Assembly: GCA_011523615.1 (NCBI GenBank)
Contig: WTGJ01000027.1
Span: 852,270 to 916,269, forward strand
Reading direction: 5' to 3'
DNA: 64,000 nt
Source: Chloroflexota bacterium
GTDB taxonomy: Bacteria > Chloroflexota > Anaerolineae > Aggregatilineales > Phototrophicaceae
This document shows positions 50,076 to 57,762 of this stretch, one piece after another. The position numbers and the translations under genes were made by a program. Numbering within the stretch: position 1 is the first letter of the stretch; every line of letters begins with the position of its first letter. The notes under the pieces are model-generated. The model did not search any database and was not told where the DNA came from. It was given only the letters and a program-made list of their open reading frames with translations.

Positions 50076-51079
50076 TGCCGAAATTGCGCCAAATCAGCAT
50101 CGCCTGCCAAACCAATCTGCTGCCCTCCGAATACATCGAATTCGCACAAGTCGCCAATCGCTATGATTTCGATGTCGTCAGTGTGTACAGCGATTTACCG
50201 TATCACCCCGCTTATGGCCCCTTGGTGCTGATGGCGCCACACCTCCAGCGCGCGCGCGTTGGCCCCGCTGGCGTGACCCCGGCACGGCTGGCGCCGATCG
50301 ACATGGCGGCCCAGGCGGCATTGTTGCATTCCTGCGCTCCCGCTGGCTCCTACCTGGGCTTGGTGCGCGGTGCCTGGAACGAAGAGTTTGGCATCCCTCC
50401 CTTGCCCCGACCGCTCACCGCGTTGCCGGAATGTGCGCGCATCGTCCGGCAATTGTGGCGCGGGGAAGCGATCGACCCCGTGCCACAAATTTTTCCCGTG
50501 CCAAAAAAGGCGCGCCTTGCCGTCCCTTTGCCCCAAGCGGAGATTCCCATCCTCGTCGGCACCTGGGGGCCGAAGCTGGCGCGGCGAGCCTGTGATTTCG
50601 CTGCCGAAGTTAAGGTGGGCGGTTCGGCAAACCCAACGCTCGCTGCGCACATGGCAGACATCCTGCGCGCCGGTGAAACGCACTATCAACGAAATCCCTC
50701 TGCTGTGAAGCTCGTCCTGGGTTGCGTCACTGTCGTGGATCAAGACCACAGCCAGGCCCGAGCGTTCGCCCGCCAATGCGTCGCCCGTTACCTTTCAGTT
50801 GTCTATCCACTGGACGCCACGATCGATTGCGATCCGGAATGGTTCAACCGCTTGTTGGTTTGCCTGCAGCAAGACGATCTGAAGCGGGCAACGGAGCTGA
50901 TATCCGATGAAATCCTGGACGCGTTTGCCCTGGCCGGTCGCCCCGGTGAAATCATCCATCGTTGCGAAGAGCTGTATGCTGCCGGGGTCGACCGCATTGA
51001 GTTCGGTACGCCGCATGGATTATCCCGTAACAGCGGGATATCCCTGCTAGGCAAAGAAGTGTTGCCTTCGCTACAATGA
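50075..51079 (+). CDS. LLM-class flavin-dependent oxidoreductase
   Basis: 334 residues with the luciferase-like TIM-barrel pattern: QISIACQTNLLPSEYIEFAQVANRYDFDVVSVYSDLPYHP, GPAGVTPARLAPIDMAAQAALL, SYLGLVRGAWNEEFGI, PILVGTWGPKLARRACDFAAEVKVGGSANP and a C-terminal GVDRIEFGTPHGLSRNSGISLL. Family members use FMN or coenzyme F420; the form resembles F420-dependent methylene-H4MPT-reductase-like enzymes. The substrate is unknown. Its coupling to the TIGR04076 and SDR genes suggests a shared, undefined pathway. Confidence 0.85.
   Translation: MPKLRQISIACQTNLLPSEYIEFAQVANRYDFDVVSVYSDLPYHPAYGPLVLMAPHLQRARVGPAGVTPARLAPIDMAAQAALLHSCAPAGSYLGLVRGAWNEEFGIPPLPRPLTALPECARIVRQLWRGEAIDPVPQIFPVPKKARLAVPLPQAEIPILVGTWGPKLARRACDFAAEVKVGGSANPTLAAHMADILRAGETHYQRNPSAVKLVLGCVTVVDQDHSQARAFARQCVARYLSVVYPLDATIDCDPEWFNRLLVCLQQDDLKRATELISDEILDAFALAGRPGEIIHRCEELYAAGVDRIEFGTPHGLSRNSGISLLGKEVLPSLQ
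51072..51077 (+). promoter_or_regulatory. -10 box before the antiporter gene
   Basis: TACAAT overlaps the stop codon of the LLM gene. Transcription from it would give a short leader carrying the 8-codon ORF at 51103. Confidence 0.3.
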
Positions 51080-51102
51080 GTCGCATTCGGAAGGAATCTC
51101 CC

Positions 51103-51129
51103 ATGAGAACACCCATCGATGATGGATAA
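51103..51129 (+). CDS. Eight-codon upstream ORF (MRTPIDDG) overlapping the antiporter start
   Basis: The only good ribosome site here, AAGGAA, is spaced for the ATG at 51103. That frame reads MRTPIDDG and stops at TAA 51127-51129, which overlaps the two antiporter ATGs at 51119 and 51122. The antiporter has no ribosome site of its own, so it may depend on termination-reinitiation from this mini-ORF. Confidence 0.35.
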   Translation: MRTPIDDG

Positions 51130-52381
51130 TCCTTTCTTCAGCTTTTTGCTCGCAATCGCCATCGTGCTCTTTGCCGCACGCATCGGCGGCGCCATTGCGC
51201 GACGCTTCGATCAATCCAGAGTGCTGGGTGAGCTGCTCGTCGGCATCCTCCTGGGCCCCACAGTATTGGATTTATTGCACAGCTCGATCTTCACGGGTCA
51301 GACCGAACACATCACTCTGGCCATCAAAGACCTGGCGGAATTGGGTGTTCTCTTGCTGATGTTTAAAGTCGGCCTGGAAGTGCACATCAACGAATTGTTT
51401 CGGGTCGGCAAAGCGGCGATCATTGCCGGTGTCTTGGGCGCGCTTGTCCCTGTTGCGATGGTGATGCTCCTCGCCGACACGTTCAAAATCAGCCAGGAAG
51501 TGGCCCTCTTCGCAGGCGTGACCATGGCGGCGACATCAGTGAGCATTTCCGCACAGGTGCTGCTCGAATTGGGCGTCCTGCAAACCCTGGAAGGCAACGC
51601 GTTGCTGGCCACTGCCCTCATCGACGACGTGTTTGCCATTTTGCTCGTGTCGTTGGCGGTAGCCATCACCGCGACCGGCAGCGCTGTTAACGCAGCTGTC
51701 CTGGGTGAGATCGCCTTGCGGATGTTGATCTTTTTGGTCGTGGCAGGTCTGATATCCTGGTTCATCCTGCCGAAACTGTTCACCTGGATTGCCAAGAAAA
51801 GACGATTTGATTTCAGCGGCGCCTTTGGTCTGGCGAGCTTTGCCTTCATCGCGGCCGTCATTTTTGGTTGGGCAGCGGAAGAATATGGCGGTGTGGCCTT
51901 CATCACCGGTTCTTTCATCGCCGGCGTCGGTCTCAGTCGTCTTTCGCCGGAAACCAAACGAGAAATCGACGATGCGGTGAACAATCTTTGTTATGTGCTC
52001 CTGGTGCCCATTTTCTTCGTCAGCATTGGTCTGGAAGCGGACTTGAGCAGTTTCGGTGCGGCTCTCCTTCCCAGTGCCGGATTGCTCTTGATCGTCGCTG
52101 TCTTCTCCAAAGTCATCGGTTGCGGCGGTGGAGCGCTTTTGGGCGGCTTCACGCGATTGCAATCCCTTCGCCTGGGTGTATGCATGATCTCTCGCGGGGA
52201 GGTGGGGATCATCATCGCATCCATCAGCCTCTCCACCGGAGTCATTGCACCGGATGATCCCTTCTTTGCCACCCTCTTCCTCGTCATCATCCTGACCACT
52301 GTCGTTACGCCGCCCGCGGTAAGGACCGTATTCAACCTGGGTGACGATACCCCTCGCGTTCCACAACCGGCTCAAACATAG
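51119..52381 (+). CDS. CPA2-type cation/proton antiporter (KefB/NhaS-like membrane domain)
   Basis: 420 residues and about twelve membrane helices. Signatures include RRFDQSRVLGELLVGILLGPTVL, AELGVLLLMFKVGLEV, TSVSISAQVLLELG with the ion-site region ATALIDDVFAILLVSL (paired Asp), GVAFITGSFIAGVGLS and CMISRGEVGIIIAS. The RCK/TrkA-N regulatory domain found in KefB/C is missing; the protein ends after the last helix. A small PII-like gene 10 bases downstream could take over control. Start is at the first of two tandem ATGs, apparently coupled to a mini-ORF. Confidence 0.9.
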   Translation: MMDNPFFSFLLAIAIVLFAARIGGAIARRFDQSRVLGELLVGILLGPTVLDLLHSSIFTGQTEHITLAIKDLAELGVLLLMFKVGLEVHINELFRVGKAAIIAGVLGALVPVAMVMLLADTFKISQEVALFAGVTMAATSVSISAQVLLELGVLQTLEGNALLATALIDDVFAILLVSLAVAITATGSAVNAAVLGEIALRMLIFLVVAGLISWFILPKLFTWIAKKRRFDFSGAFGLASFAFIAAVIFGWAAEEYGGVAFITGSFIAGVGLSRLSPETKREIDDAVNNLCYVLLVPIFFVSIGLEADLSSFGAALLPSAGLLLIVAVFSKVIGCGGGALLGGFTRLQSLRLGVCMISRGEVGIIIASISLSTGVIAPDDPFFATLFLVIILTTVVTPPAVRTVFNLGDDTPRVPQPAQT

Positions 52382-52391
52382 GAGCGCCAAT

Positions 52392-52754
52392 ATGGCAAAA
52401 TTGGTTGTCTTGATCACCCGACAATTGGAACAAGTGGATGATGTGGCCACCGCGTGGGAAAAGATCGGCGTAGAAGGGGCGACCATCCTGGATGGCTTTG
52501 GTGTACGCAATTACCAGGAACGTGCATCCTCCGTCGAATTTCTGCCTGGGATGCGTTCCGCCATCAACCTGCTCCGCGAAAACCAGGAACATTCCATTCT
52601 GTTGCTTTCGGTCGTGTATGTAGAATCCCGAATCCAACCCATCATCCAAGCTACCCAAGACATCCTGGGTGATTTGGAAGCACCTGATACCGGTTTTCTC
52701 TTTGTGCTCGATATCGAATGGGTGACCCGAAAAGTAATTACTTCAGAACGGTAG
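52392..52754 (+). CDS. Small PII/CutA-like (ferredoxin-fold) protein next to the antiporter
   Basis: 120 residues with an apparent beta-alpha-beta repeat: KLVVLITRQLEQVDDVATAWEKIGVEGATILDGFG resembles the first half of PII-family proteins, and SILLLSVVYVESRIQPIIQATQDILGDL with FLFVLDIEWVTR resembles the second. The usual PII T-loop Tyr/nucleotide motifs are not obvious. AGGAG precedes the ATG. Its place directly behind an antiporter that lacks a regulatory domain suggests it senses a ligand and controls transport, as PII-like proteins do for several transporters. That role is inference. Confidence 0.55.
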   Translation: MAKLVVLITRQLEQVDDVATAWEKIGVEGATILDGFGVRNYQERASSVEFLPGMRSAINLLRENQEHSILLLSVVYVESRIQPIIQATQDILGDLEAPDTGFLFVLDIEWVTRKVITSER

Positions 52755-52756
52755 TT

Positions 52757-53170
52757 ATGCCCACCGCTGCTTCCCAACCCCACAACTTCCACATCCAGCA
52801 AATCGGACAGCTGGCCATTAACGTCACCCAGTTGAAAGAGACCGTCGCTTTTTACCGGGACGTCTTGCAGCTACCCCTGATCGCCGAAATCGACCCTCCC
52901 GGTTTGGCCTTTTTCCAATGTGGGGAGGTACGCCTGATGCTGAGCGTACCGACTTCAGCCGAGCTGCGTCACCCGAGTTCCATCGTCTATTTCCAGGTGG
53001 AGGATCTGGATGCTGCTTTTGCGCATCTCGTGTCTGCGGGGGCCAAAATCGTGCGCGAACCCAGCCTCATGGGAGTCCTGGGTTCACGGGAGACGTGGAT
53101 GGCTTTTTTTCGCGATCCCTCGGATAACCTGCTCGCATTGATGACAGAAAAAGACATTCCATCCTCATGA
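52757..53170 (+). CDS. VOC-superfamily (glyoxalase/dioxygenase fold) protein
   Basis: 137 residues, a single glyoxalase-like domain: QIGQLAINVTQLKETVAFYRDVLQLPLIAE, LAFFQCGEVRLMLSV, SSIVYFQVEDLDAAFAHLVSAGA and WMAFFRDPSDNLLALM. Metal ligands common in the family are only partly present: the usual first His is Ala (LAIN), and no Glu-containing metal strand is clear, so it may bind a ligand rather than act as a lyase. It overlaps the HisD-family gene by four bases. Confidence 0.8.
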   Translation: MPTAASQPHNFHIQQIGQLAINVTQLKETVAFYRDVLQLPLIAEIDPPGLAFFQCGEVRLMLSVPTSAELRHPSSIVYFQVEDLDAAFAHLVSAGAKIVREPSLMGVLGSRETWMAFFRDPSDNLLALMTEKDIPSS

Positions 53171-54495
53171 GTCCGATCCAAATCTTGGTTTGGTCTGAGC
53201 TGAGCCCGTCAGCCAGGCAACGCATCTTGCGTCGTACCGAAACGGACATTGACTCGTTGCTGCCCCTGGCGCATGAAATCATCGCGGAAGTTCGCGCGGG
53301 TGGCGACGAAGCCATCCTGGAACTCAATCGTCGCTTTGACGCGCCGAAGATGTCCTTACAGGAACTTCAGGCAGAACCGGCTGATTTCCAACAGGCCCGT
53401 TCTGAAATTTCAGCGGATCTCTTGGCAGCGCTGGAACTGGCTCAGGAAAACATCCGCCGCTTCCACGAAAAGCAACTGCCAGAGCCGCTGTGGTTTTGCG
53501 AAATCCAACCCGGCATCCTGGCAGGTGAGAAAATCACCGCCATCGATCGGGTAGGTCTGTATGTACCTCGTGGCAAAGGCTCGTTTCCTTCGGTCATGCT
53601 CATGCTTGCCATACCGGCGCTCGTCGCCGGTGTGGAGCGCATCGTCGTCACGACGCCACCCTCCCCCGCTGGAAAAATCGACGCCGCGACGCTGGTGGCT
53701 GCTGAAATCTGTGGCCTCACGGAAATCTATGCCGTCGGTGGGATCCAGGCAATGGCGGCGCTGGCATATGGCACAGAAACAATCCCGCGCGTGGCGAAAG
53801 TCGTCGGTCCGGGGAGTGGTTATGTCGCTGCAGCCAAGCGCGCTTTGCATGGCATCCTGGATGTCGGTGCGCCTGCCGGGCCGAGTGAGGCGATCATCCT
53901 CTGCGATGAACGCGCCGACCCATTCCTGGCCGCTCTGGATCTGCTCGTCGAGGCAGAGCACGGGCCGGATTCCGCCGCCTTCCTGGTCACGCATGACCGG
54001 TCATTGGCCGAAGCAGTAGTGGCAGAATTACCGGCGCAAATCGAAAAACTGCCCCATTGGCGACGGGATTATGTGGAAAGCGTATTCGCCACCTTTGGGG
54101 GAATTCTCTTGACTGATGATCTGGACGGTTCGATCGAGCTGGTGAATGAATTTGCCCCGGAACACTTGCTCGTCCTGACGGAAGAGCCATTTTCTGTCTT
54201 GCAGCGTCTGAAACACGCCGGTGAAATCCTCATCGGACCTCGGACGCCGATCCCTTTCGCCAACTATTGCCTGGGCCTCAATGCGATCTTGCCCACGGGT
54301 GGTTTCGCCCGCAGCTACTCTTCGGTCAGCGTTTGGGATTTCCTCAAACGGAGTGGTGTGGGTTACGTGAACGAAGCCGGCTTCGCGCATCTGGCTGCCG
54401 CCACCACCGTGCTGGCGGATTATGAGGGATTCCCCGCCCATGCCGAAGCGATCCGCGCTCGCATCCAGCACTGGAAGCAACACGATCGTGGTTGA
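53167..54495 (+). CDS. Histidinol-dehydrogenase-family protein with changed zinc ligands
   Basis: 442 residues, full-length HisD fold: DRVGLYVPRGKGSFPSVMLM, AGVERIVVTTPP, YAVGGIQAMAALAYGTETIP, KVVGPGSGYVAAAKR, GPSEAIILCDE. Against E. coli HisD, the catalytic Glu-His pair is kept (FAPEHL) and so are H262 (EAEHGPDS) and H419 (FPAH). Gln259 is Glu, Asp360 is Asn (FANYCLGLN) and His367 is Ala (LNAILPT). No other his gene is near. It is therefore doubtful that this is the histidine-pathway enzyme; related NAD-dependent alcohol oxidations, such as that of sulfopropanediol by HpsN, are known in the family. Confidence 0.85.
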   Translation: MSPIQILVWSELSPSARQRILRRTETDIDSLLPLAHEIIAEVRAGGDEAILELNRRFDAPKMSLQELQAEPADFQQARSEISADLLAALELAQENIRRFHEKQLPEPLWFCEIQPGILAGEKITAIDRVGLYVPRGKGSFPSVMLMLAIPALVAGVERIVVTTPPSPAGKIDAATLVAAEICGLTEIYAVGGIQAMAALAYGTETIPRVAKVVGPGSGYVAAAKRALHGILDVGAPAGPSEAIILCDERADPFLAALDLLVEAEHGPDSAAFLVTHDRSLAEAVVAELPAQIEKLPHWRRDYVESVFATFGGILLTDDLDGSIELVNEFAPEHLLVLTEEPFSVLQRLKHAGEILIGPRTPIPFANYCLGLNAILPTGGFARSYSSVSVWDFLKRSGVGYVNEAGFAHLAAATTVLADYEGFPAHAEAIRARIQHWKQHDRG

Positions 54496-55765
54496 TGGAA
54501 AGCCAGACGACGGACGACTGCAGCGGATCCAACATCTCCAATTCAGTGATCGCCCTACCGCCGAAACTTTGATGCGGCAACTGGTGCAGGAAGTCTACGC
54601 CAGCGACGTGCAAACTGTCGAACTGCGCCCTTCGCCGGTTTCCTTGAATTCCATCCATGGCTTTTTGAATCACGCGGATGGCCGCCGTTATTTTTTCAAG
54701 ACGCACACCGAAACAGACACCCTGATCGGCGAATACTACCGCGCCCAACTCATCGCAGATGCGGGTTTTCCGGTCATTCAACCCATTTTTCAAAGCGGTG
54801 AGGTGGGCAAGCAACTCCTGGTCTACGAAAGCATCGCCGATCCATCTGTTTTTGAAGTGGCCTGGGAAATCGAAACGGAGCCAGCTCAGTCACATAGCCG
54901 GTGGAAACCCCTGCTTCAGGCACAGGCCCGGGAAGATGCTGCATTGTTCCAGCGCCAGCTACAGAGTCTGCAATGGCAAGATGCCACAGCGGCGGCCAAG
55001 GCTCCGATCCACCAACTCTTCCATCATCGCCTCACCGGCCGGCGCTACCAACGCTTCTATGCGGACCACACGGAACTGAATTTGGTCATGGATTCCGAAA
55101 CCGTAACGATGCCGTATGCGGAGCTGCGGGAACTTCACTGGCAGATCAACGGACAAGAATATGCTGAGACTCTCACCGATATCGTCTCTCGGTGCTGCAG
55201 AATACTGCAGCCTGCCCAGCCTGGGCCCGCCATCATCGGTCACGGCGATGCACACAATGGCAATGTATTCTTGCAATCCGCACCCATGCCCCAATTATCG
55301 TATTTCGACCCAGCCTTCGCCGGTTGGCATCACCCCCTGCTGGACTTGGCGAAACCTCTCTTCCATAACGCATTCGCGATGTGGATGTATTTCCCGAGGG
55401 AAATGAGTGAACACCTCCAGCTACGGTCTCAGAGGAAGAATCGCCGCTGGCACATCCGCTATCAGAATGCGCTTCCTGCGGTCAGGAAAATGTTCCTGGA
55501 AAGCAAACTGAAGCGCGTGTTGGTGCCGATCCTGTGTGAGCTGGCACGCAGGAATTGGCTGCGGGATGATTGGCGCGCCTATCTGAAAGCGGCGCTCGCT
55601 TGTTGCCCACTGCTCACGCTCAACCTTGCCGATCCGACCCGCTTCCCGCCAGATATAGCCCTGTTGGGTTTTGCCATGACCGTCGAGATGGGAGCAGAGT
55701 CACACTCACAACGAAGCACCATCGATCGGTTGCTGGATGAAGTGGAAAATGACATATCCCAGTGA
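54488..55765 (+). CDS. APH/choline-kinase-like phosphotransferase family protein
   Basis: About 425 residues. After an N-terminal kinase-like lobe (YFFKTHTETDTLIGEYYRAQLIADAGFPV, with a candidate ATP-binding Lys) comes the catalytic loop IGHGDAHNGNVFL (HGDxHxxN of aminoglycoside phosphotransferases) and YFDPAFAGWHHPLLDLAK in place of the metal-binding D-x-D segment. The substrate is unknown. GTG at 54488 is taken as start, with GGAAG upstream and an eight-base overlap with the HisD-family gene; the longer frame to 54422 would run 74 bases inside that gene. Confidence 0.72.
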   Translation: MVDGKPDDGRLQRIQHLQFSDRPTAETLMRQLVQEVYASDVQTVELRPSPVSLNSIHGFLNHADGRRYFFKTHTETDTLIGEYYRAQLIADAGFPVIQPIFQSGEVGKQLLVYESIADPSVFEVAWEIETEPAQSHSRWKPLLQAQAREDAALFQRQLQSLQWQDATAAAKAPIHQLFHHRLTGRRYQRFYADHTELNLVMDSETVTMPYAELRELHWQINGQEYAETLTDIVSRCCRILQPAQPGPAIIGHGDAHNGNVFLQSAPMPQLSYFDPAFAGWHHPLLDLAKPLFHNAFAMWMYFPREMSEHLQLRSQRKNRRWHIRYQNALPAVRKMFLESKLKRVLVPILCELARRNWLRDDWRAYLKAALACCPLLTLNLADPTRFPPDIALLGFAMTVEMGAESHSQRSTIDRLLDEVENDISQ

Positions 55766-55788
55766 AACTGGCGCACCTGGTTGCCCAT

Positions 55789-56166
55789 TCATGCCTCCCA
55801 CTTGCCAGCGACAGGAAATGCTTCTCCTTCCCCCGGCCAAGGTGGCATCGTACAAATCAAAAATTGAAGGGGTTCGGCGCCGCAATTCCGGAACTGAAAT
55901 GACACACCCAGTGGGATATCCACCGCGACTCCCGGTCGCAATTCCGTGATGATTTCACGTTCCTCATCTTTGCGCCAAAGCTCGCCTGTACCGTACAATA
56001 TGAACCAGAGTTCTTCGACGGTACGATGGCGAACCGCGGCGGTGGTTTGCCCGGCCGGTAAGGTACAATGCACCATACTCCCGCCCGGCCGCGCCAACAA
56101 CGTGCGGATTTCAGAACCGTCTGGGGCGAGGGTGGTCACATCGTCCGCTAATGTTGCCGTTTCCAT
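55789..56166 (-). CDS. Cupin-domain protein
   Basis: 125 residues, one conserved beta-barrel: GSMVHCTLPAGQTTAAVRHRTVEELWFILYGTGELW is cupin motif 1 (with His and Glu ligands in RHRTVEE), and GVAVDIPLGVSFQFRNCGAEPLQFLICTMPPW is motif 2, where the ligand His is Ser/Gln (IPLGVSFQF). This may weaken metal binding. It lies 30 bases from the divergent glycosyltransferase-like gene. Its reaction, if any, is unknown. Confidence 0.85.
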   Translation of the reverse strand: METATLADDVTTLAPDGSEIRTLLARPGGSMVHCTLPAGQTTAAVRHRTVEELWFILYGTGELWRKDEEREIITELRPGVAVDIPLGVSFQFRNCGAEPLQFLICTMPPWPGEGEAFPVAGKWEA

Positions 56167-56196
56167 GAACCGATCCCCCTACTGAGTGCCACATCA

Positions 56197-57672
56197 ATGT
56201 ACCACGAGAAAAGGCGTCTTCCTCACCCCAGATTGTATCGTGCTCTCCTCTGTGCTGGTTTGATATTGTTGTTTTTCGCCATCCGCACACATCGCATTTC
56301 TGCCGCACCCTTATTCATCGATGAGGCAATCCTCATCCATATCGCCGAGAAGATCAATGACAACAGCCCCTTTGTAGATGCCTGGGACGGGAGGTTGTTC
56401 TCGGTTTGGTCCTTTTACGCGTTTCAACCTTTCCTTCGGGCACCCACGATGCTCAGCCGGGCAGTGGTCGTCATGTTGCAACTGATCGCCATGACCGCTT
56501 TGATCCAATGTGTCAGGAGAGAAGCGGGCACCCTTGCCGCGCTCCTGTCCTACTTGCTGATCACTTTCAGCCCCTATCATCACTTTTTCCAGCGGCTGGG
56601 TCTGGCCGATTCCGTCGCATCGGCCTTTCAGATTTTGGCCATCGCCCTGACCTGGTATGGGTGGAAACAGCGCAAACTGCATCATGCCGTGATCATCGGC
56701 CTGACTTCATTCATCGCTTTTGGCGCCAAAATCAACAGCATCATCTTTTACCCGGTGCCCTTCGCTGCCTGGCTCACTCTGGAACAACATCCGACCTTGC
56801 GACGCAGCTCATTCCGTTGGCTGGCCGCAGCAACCATCACGGCGAGTGCTCTGGCCATCGCCTTGGTCCTGGCTCTCTCCTGGATCGGACAAGATTTCCT
56901 CTCCACTTTCTGGGTACACAGTGGCTCCGCTTCCAGCTTCCGACTGCCTCAGATCATCCACCATGCGGAGAGCACCTTTCATTCGCTTCGGTCTTATTTG
57001 GGCACACCCCTATTGTTTTTCGCCTTGCTTGCGGCAGTCATTCTATTGGCCCAACGAAGATATTTTCTCCCTTTGATCACGTTTGCTCCGCTGTTGGCCA
57101 TCTGGAGCGTCCAAACTCAACAGTCGCGTTTTTGGATCACGCCAACTACCCTCTTGTTGATCATCAGCGCCCTGGTGATGGCCGAGGCACTGAAGCGGCG
57201 GCAGACCGCATTGACCATTCTCATCATCCTGTTGTTGGCATCATGGGGGAGTACCGTCGCCTTACCTTTCCTGGCCAAGTCATATTGGCGCCCGAAGCAA
57301 CTCGCCCTGCCACCAGCAGATCAATACCAATACATCGAAGGTGAAAGCGCGGGCCCGACGATCCGCGATCTGCATGAAGCCCTCCTTCCCCTGCAGCCCA
57401 AGCTCGTCCTGGGCATCATCAATAATTGCCTCAGCCTGCGCTACCTCGCACTCAGGGATTACGCCGTTCAATGCCCCCGCGTGAATTACACCGGTGAAGA
57501 TATACCCGCTCATCTGGCATTAATGGATGATCACCGTACAGAAGGTGTCTACGCTGTGCTGGATAGCACTCCGTTCACTCCTTCGGCTGCTCCCGGCACT
57601 TTACTCCACGTAATTCCTTCTCCGGGGGCCAAGATTCTGTACTCCTTATATGATCTTGCCAGACCGCATTAA
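56197..57672 (+). CDS. GT-C-type (family 39-like) integral membrane glycosyltransferase
   Basis: 491 residues with about ten membrane helices. After the first helix the loop reads RISAAPLFIDEAILI, the acidic D/E motif typical of dolichyl/polyprenyl-phosphate sugar transferases of the GT39/ArnT class. A C-terminal extracytoplasmic part (about 370-490) follows the helices. Such enzymes use polyprenyl-linked sugars outside the membrane. No ribosome site is seen before the ATG at 56197. The acceptor is unknown. Confidence 0.72.
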   Translation: MYHEKRRLPHPRLYRALLCAGLILLFFAIRTHRISAAPLFIDEAILIHIAEKINDNSPFVDAWDGRLFSVWSFYAFQPFLRAPTMLSRAVVVMLQLIAMTALIQCVRREAGTLAALLSYLLITFSPYHHFFQRLGLADSVASAFQILAIALTWYGWKQRKLHHAVIIGLTSFIAFGAKINSIIFYPVPFAAWLTLEQHPTLRRSSFRWLAAATITASALAIALVLALSWIGQDFLSTFWVHSGSASSFRLPQIIHHAESTFHSLRSYLGTPLLFFALLAAVILLAQRRYFLPLITFAPLLAIWSVQTQQSRFWITPTTLLLIISALVMAEALKRRQTALTILIILLLASWGSTVALPFLAKSYWRPKQLALPPADQYQYIEGESAGPTIRDLHEALLPLQPKLVLGIINNCLSLRYLALRDYAVQCPRVNYTGEDIPAHLALMDDHRTEGVYAVLDSTPFTPSAAPGTLLHVIPSPGAKILYSLYDLARPH

Positions 57673-57726
57673 CGAGAATTTAATATCTGTACCCTATCCT
57701 GGAAGATGAGTGCCCATTCATTTCTG

Positions 57727-57735
57727 TGGTACACT
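57727..57735 (+). promoter_or_regulatory. Extended -10 promoter of the second clpC-type gene
   Basis: TGG-TACACT gives an extended -10 box 27 bases before the ATG at 57763. A good -35 and CIRCE-like repeats are absent. Confidence 0.35.
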
Positions 57736-57762
57736 GATTCTGCCTGAAACGACGGATGCGCG

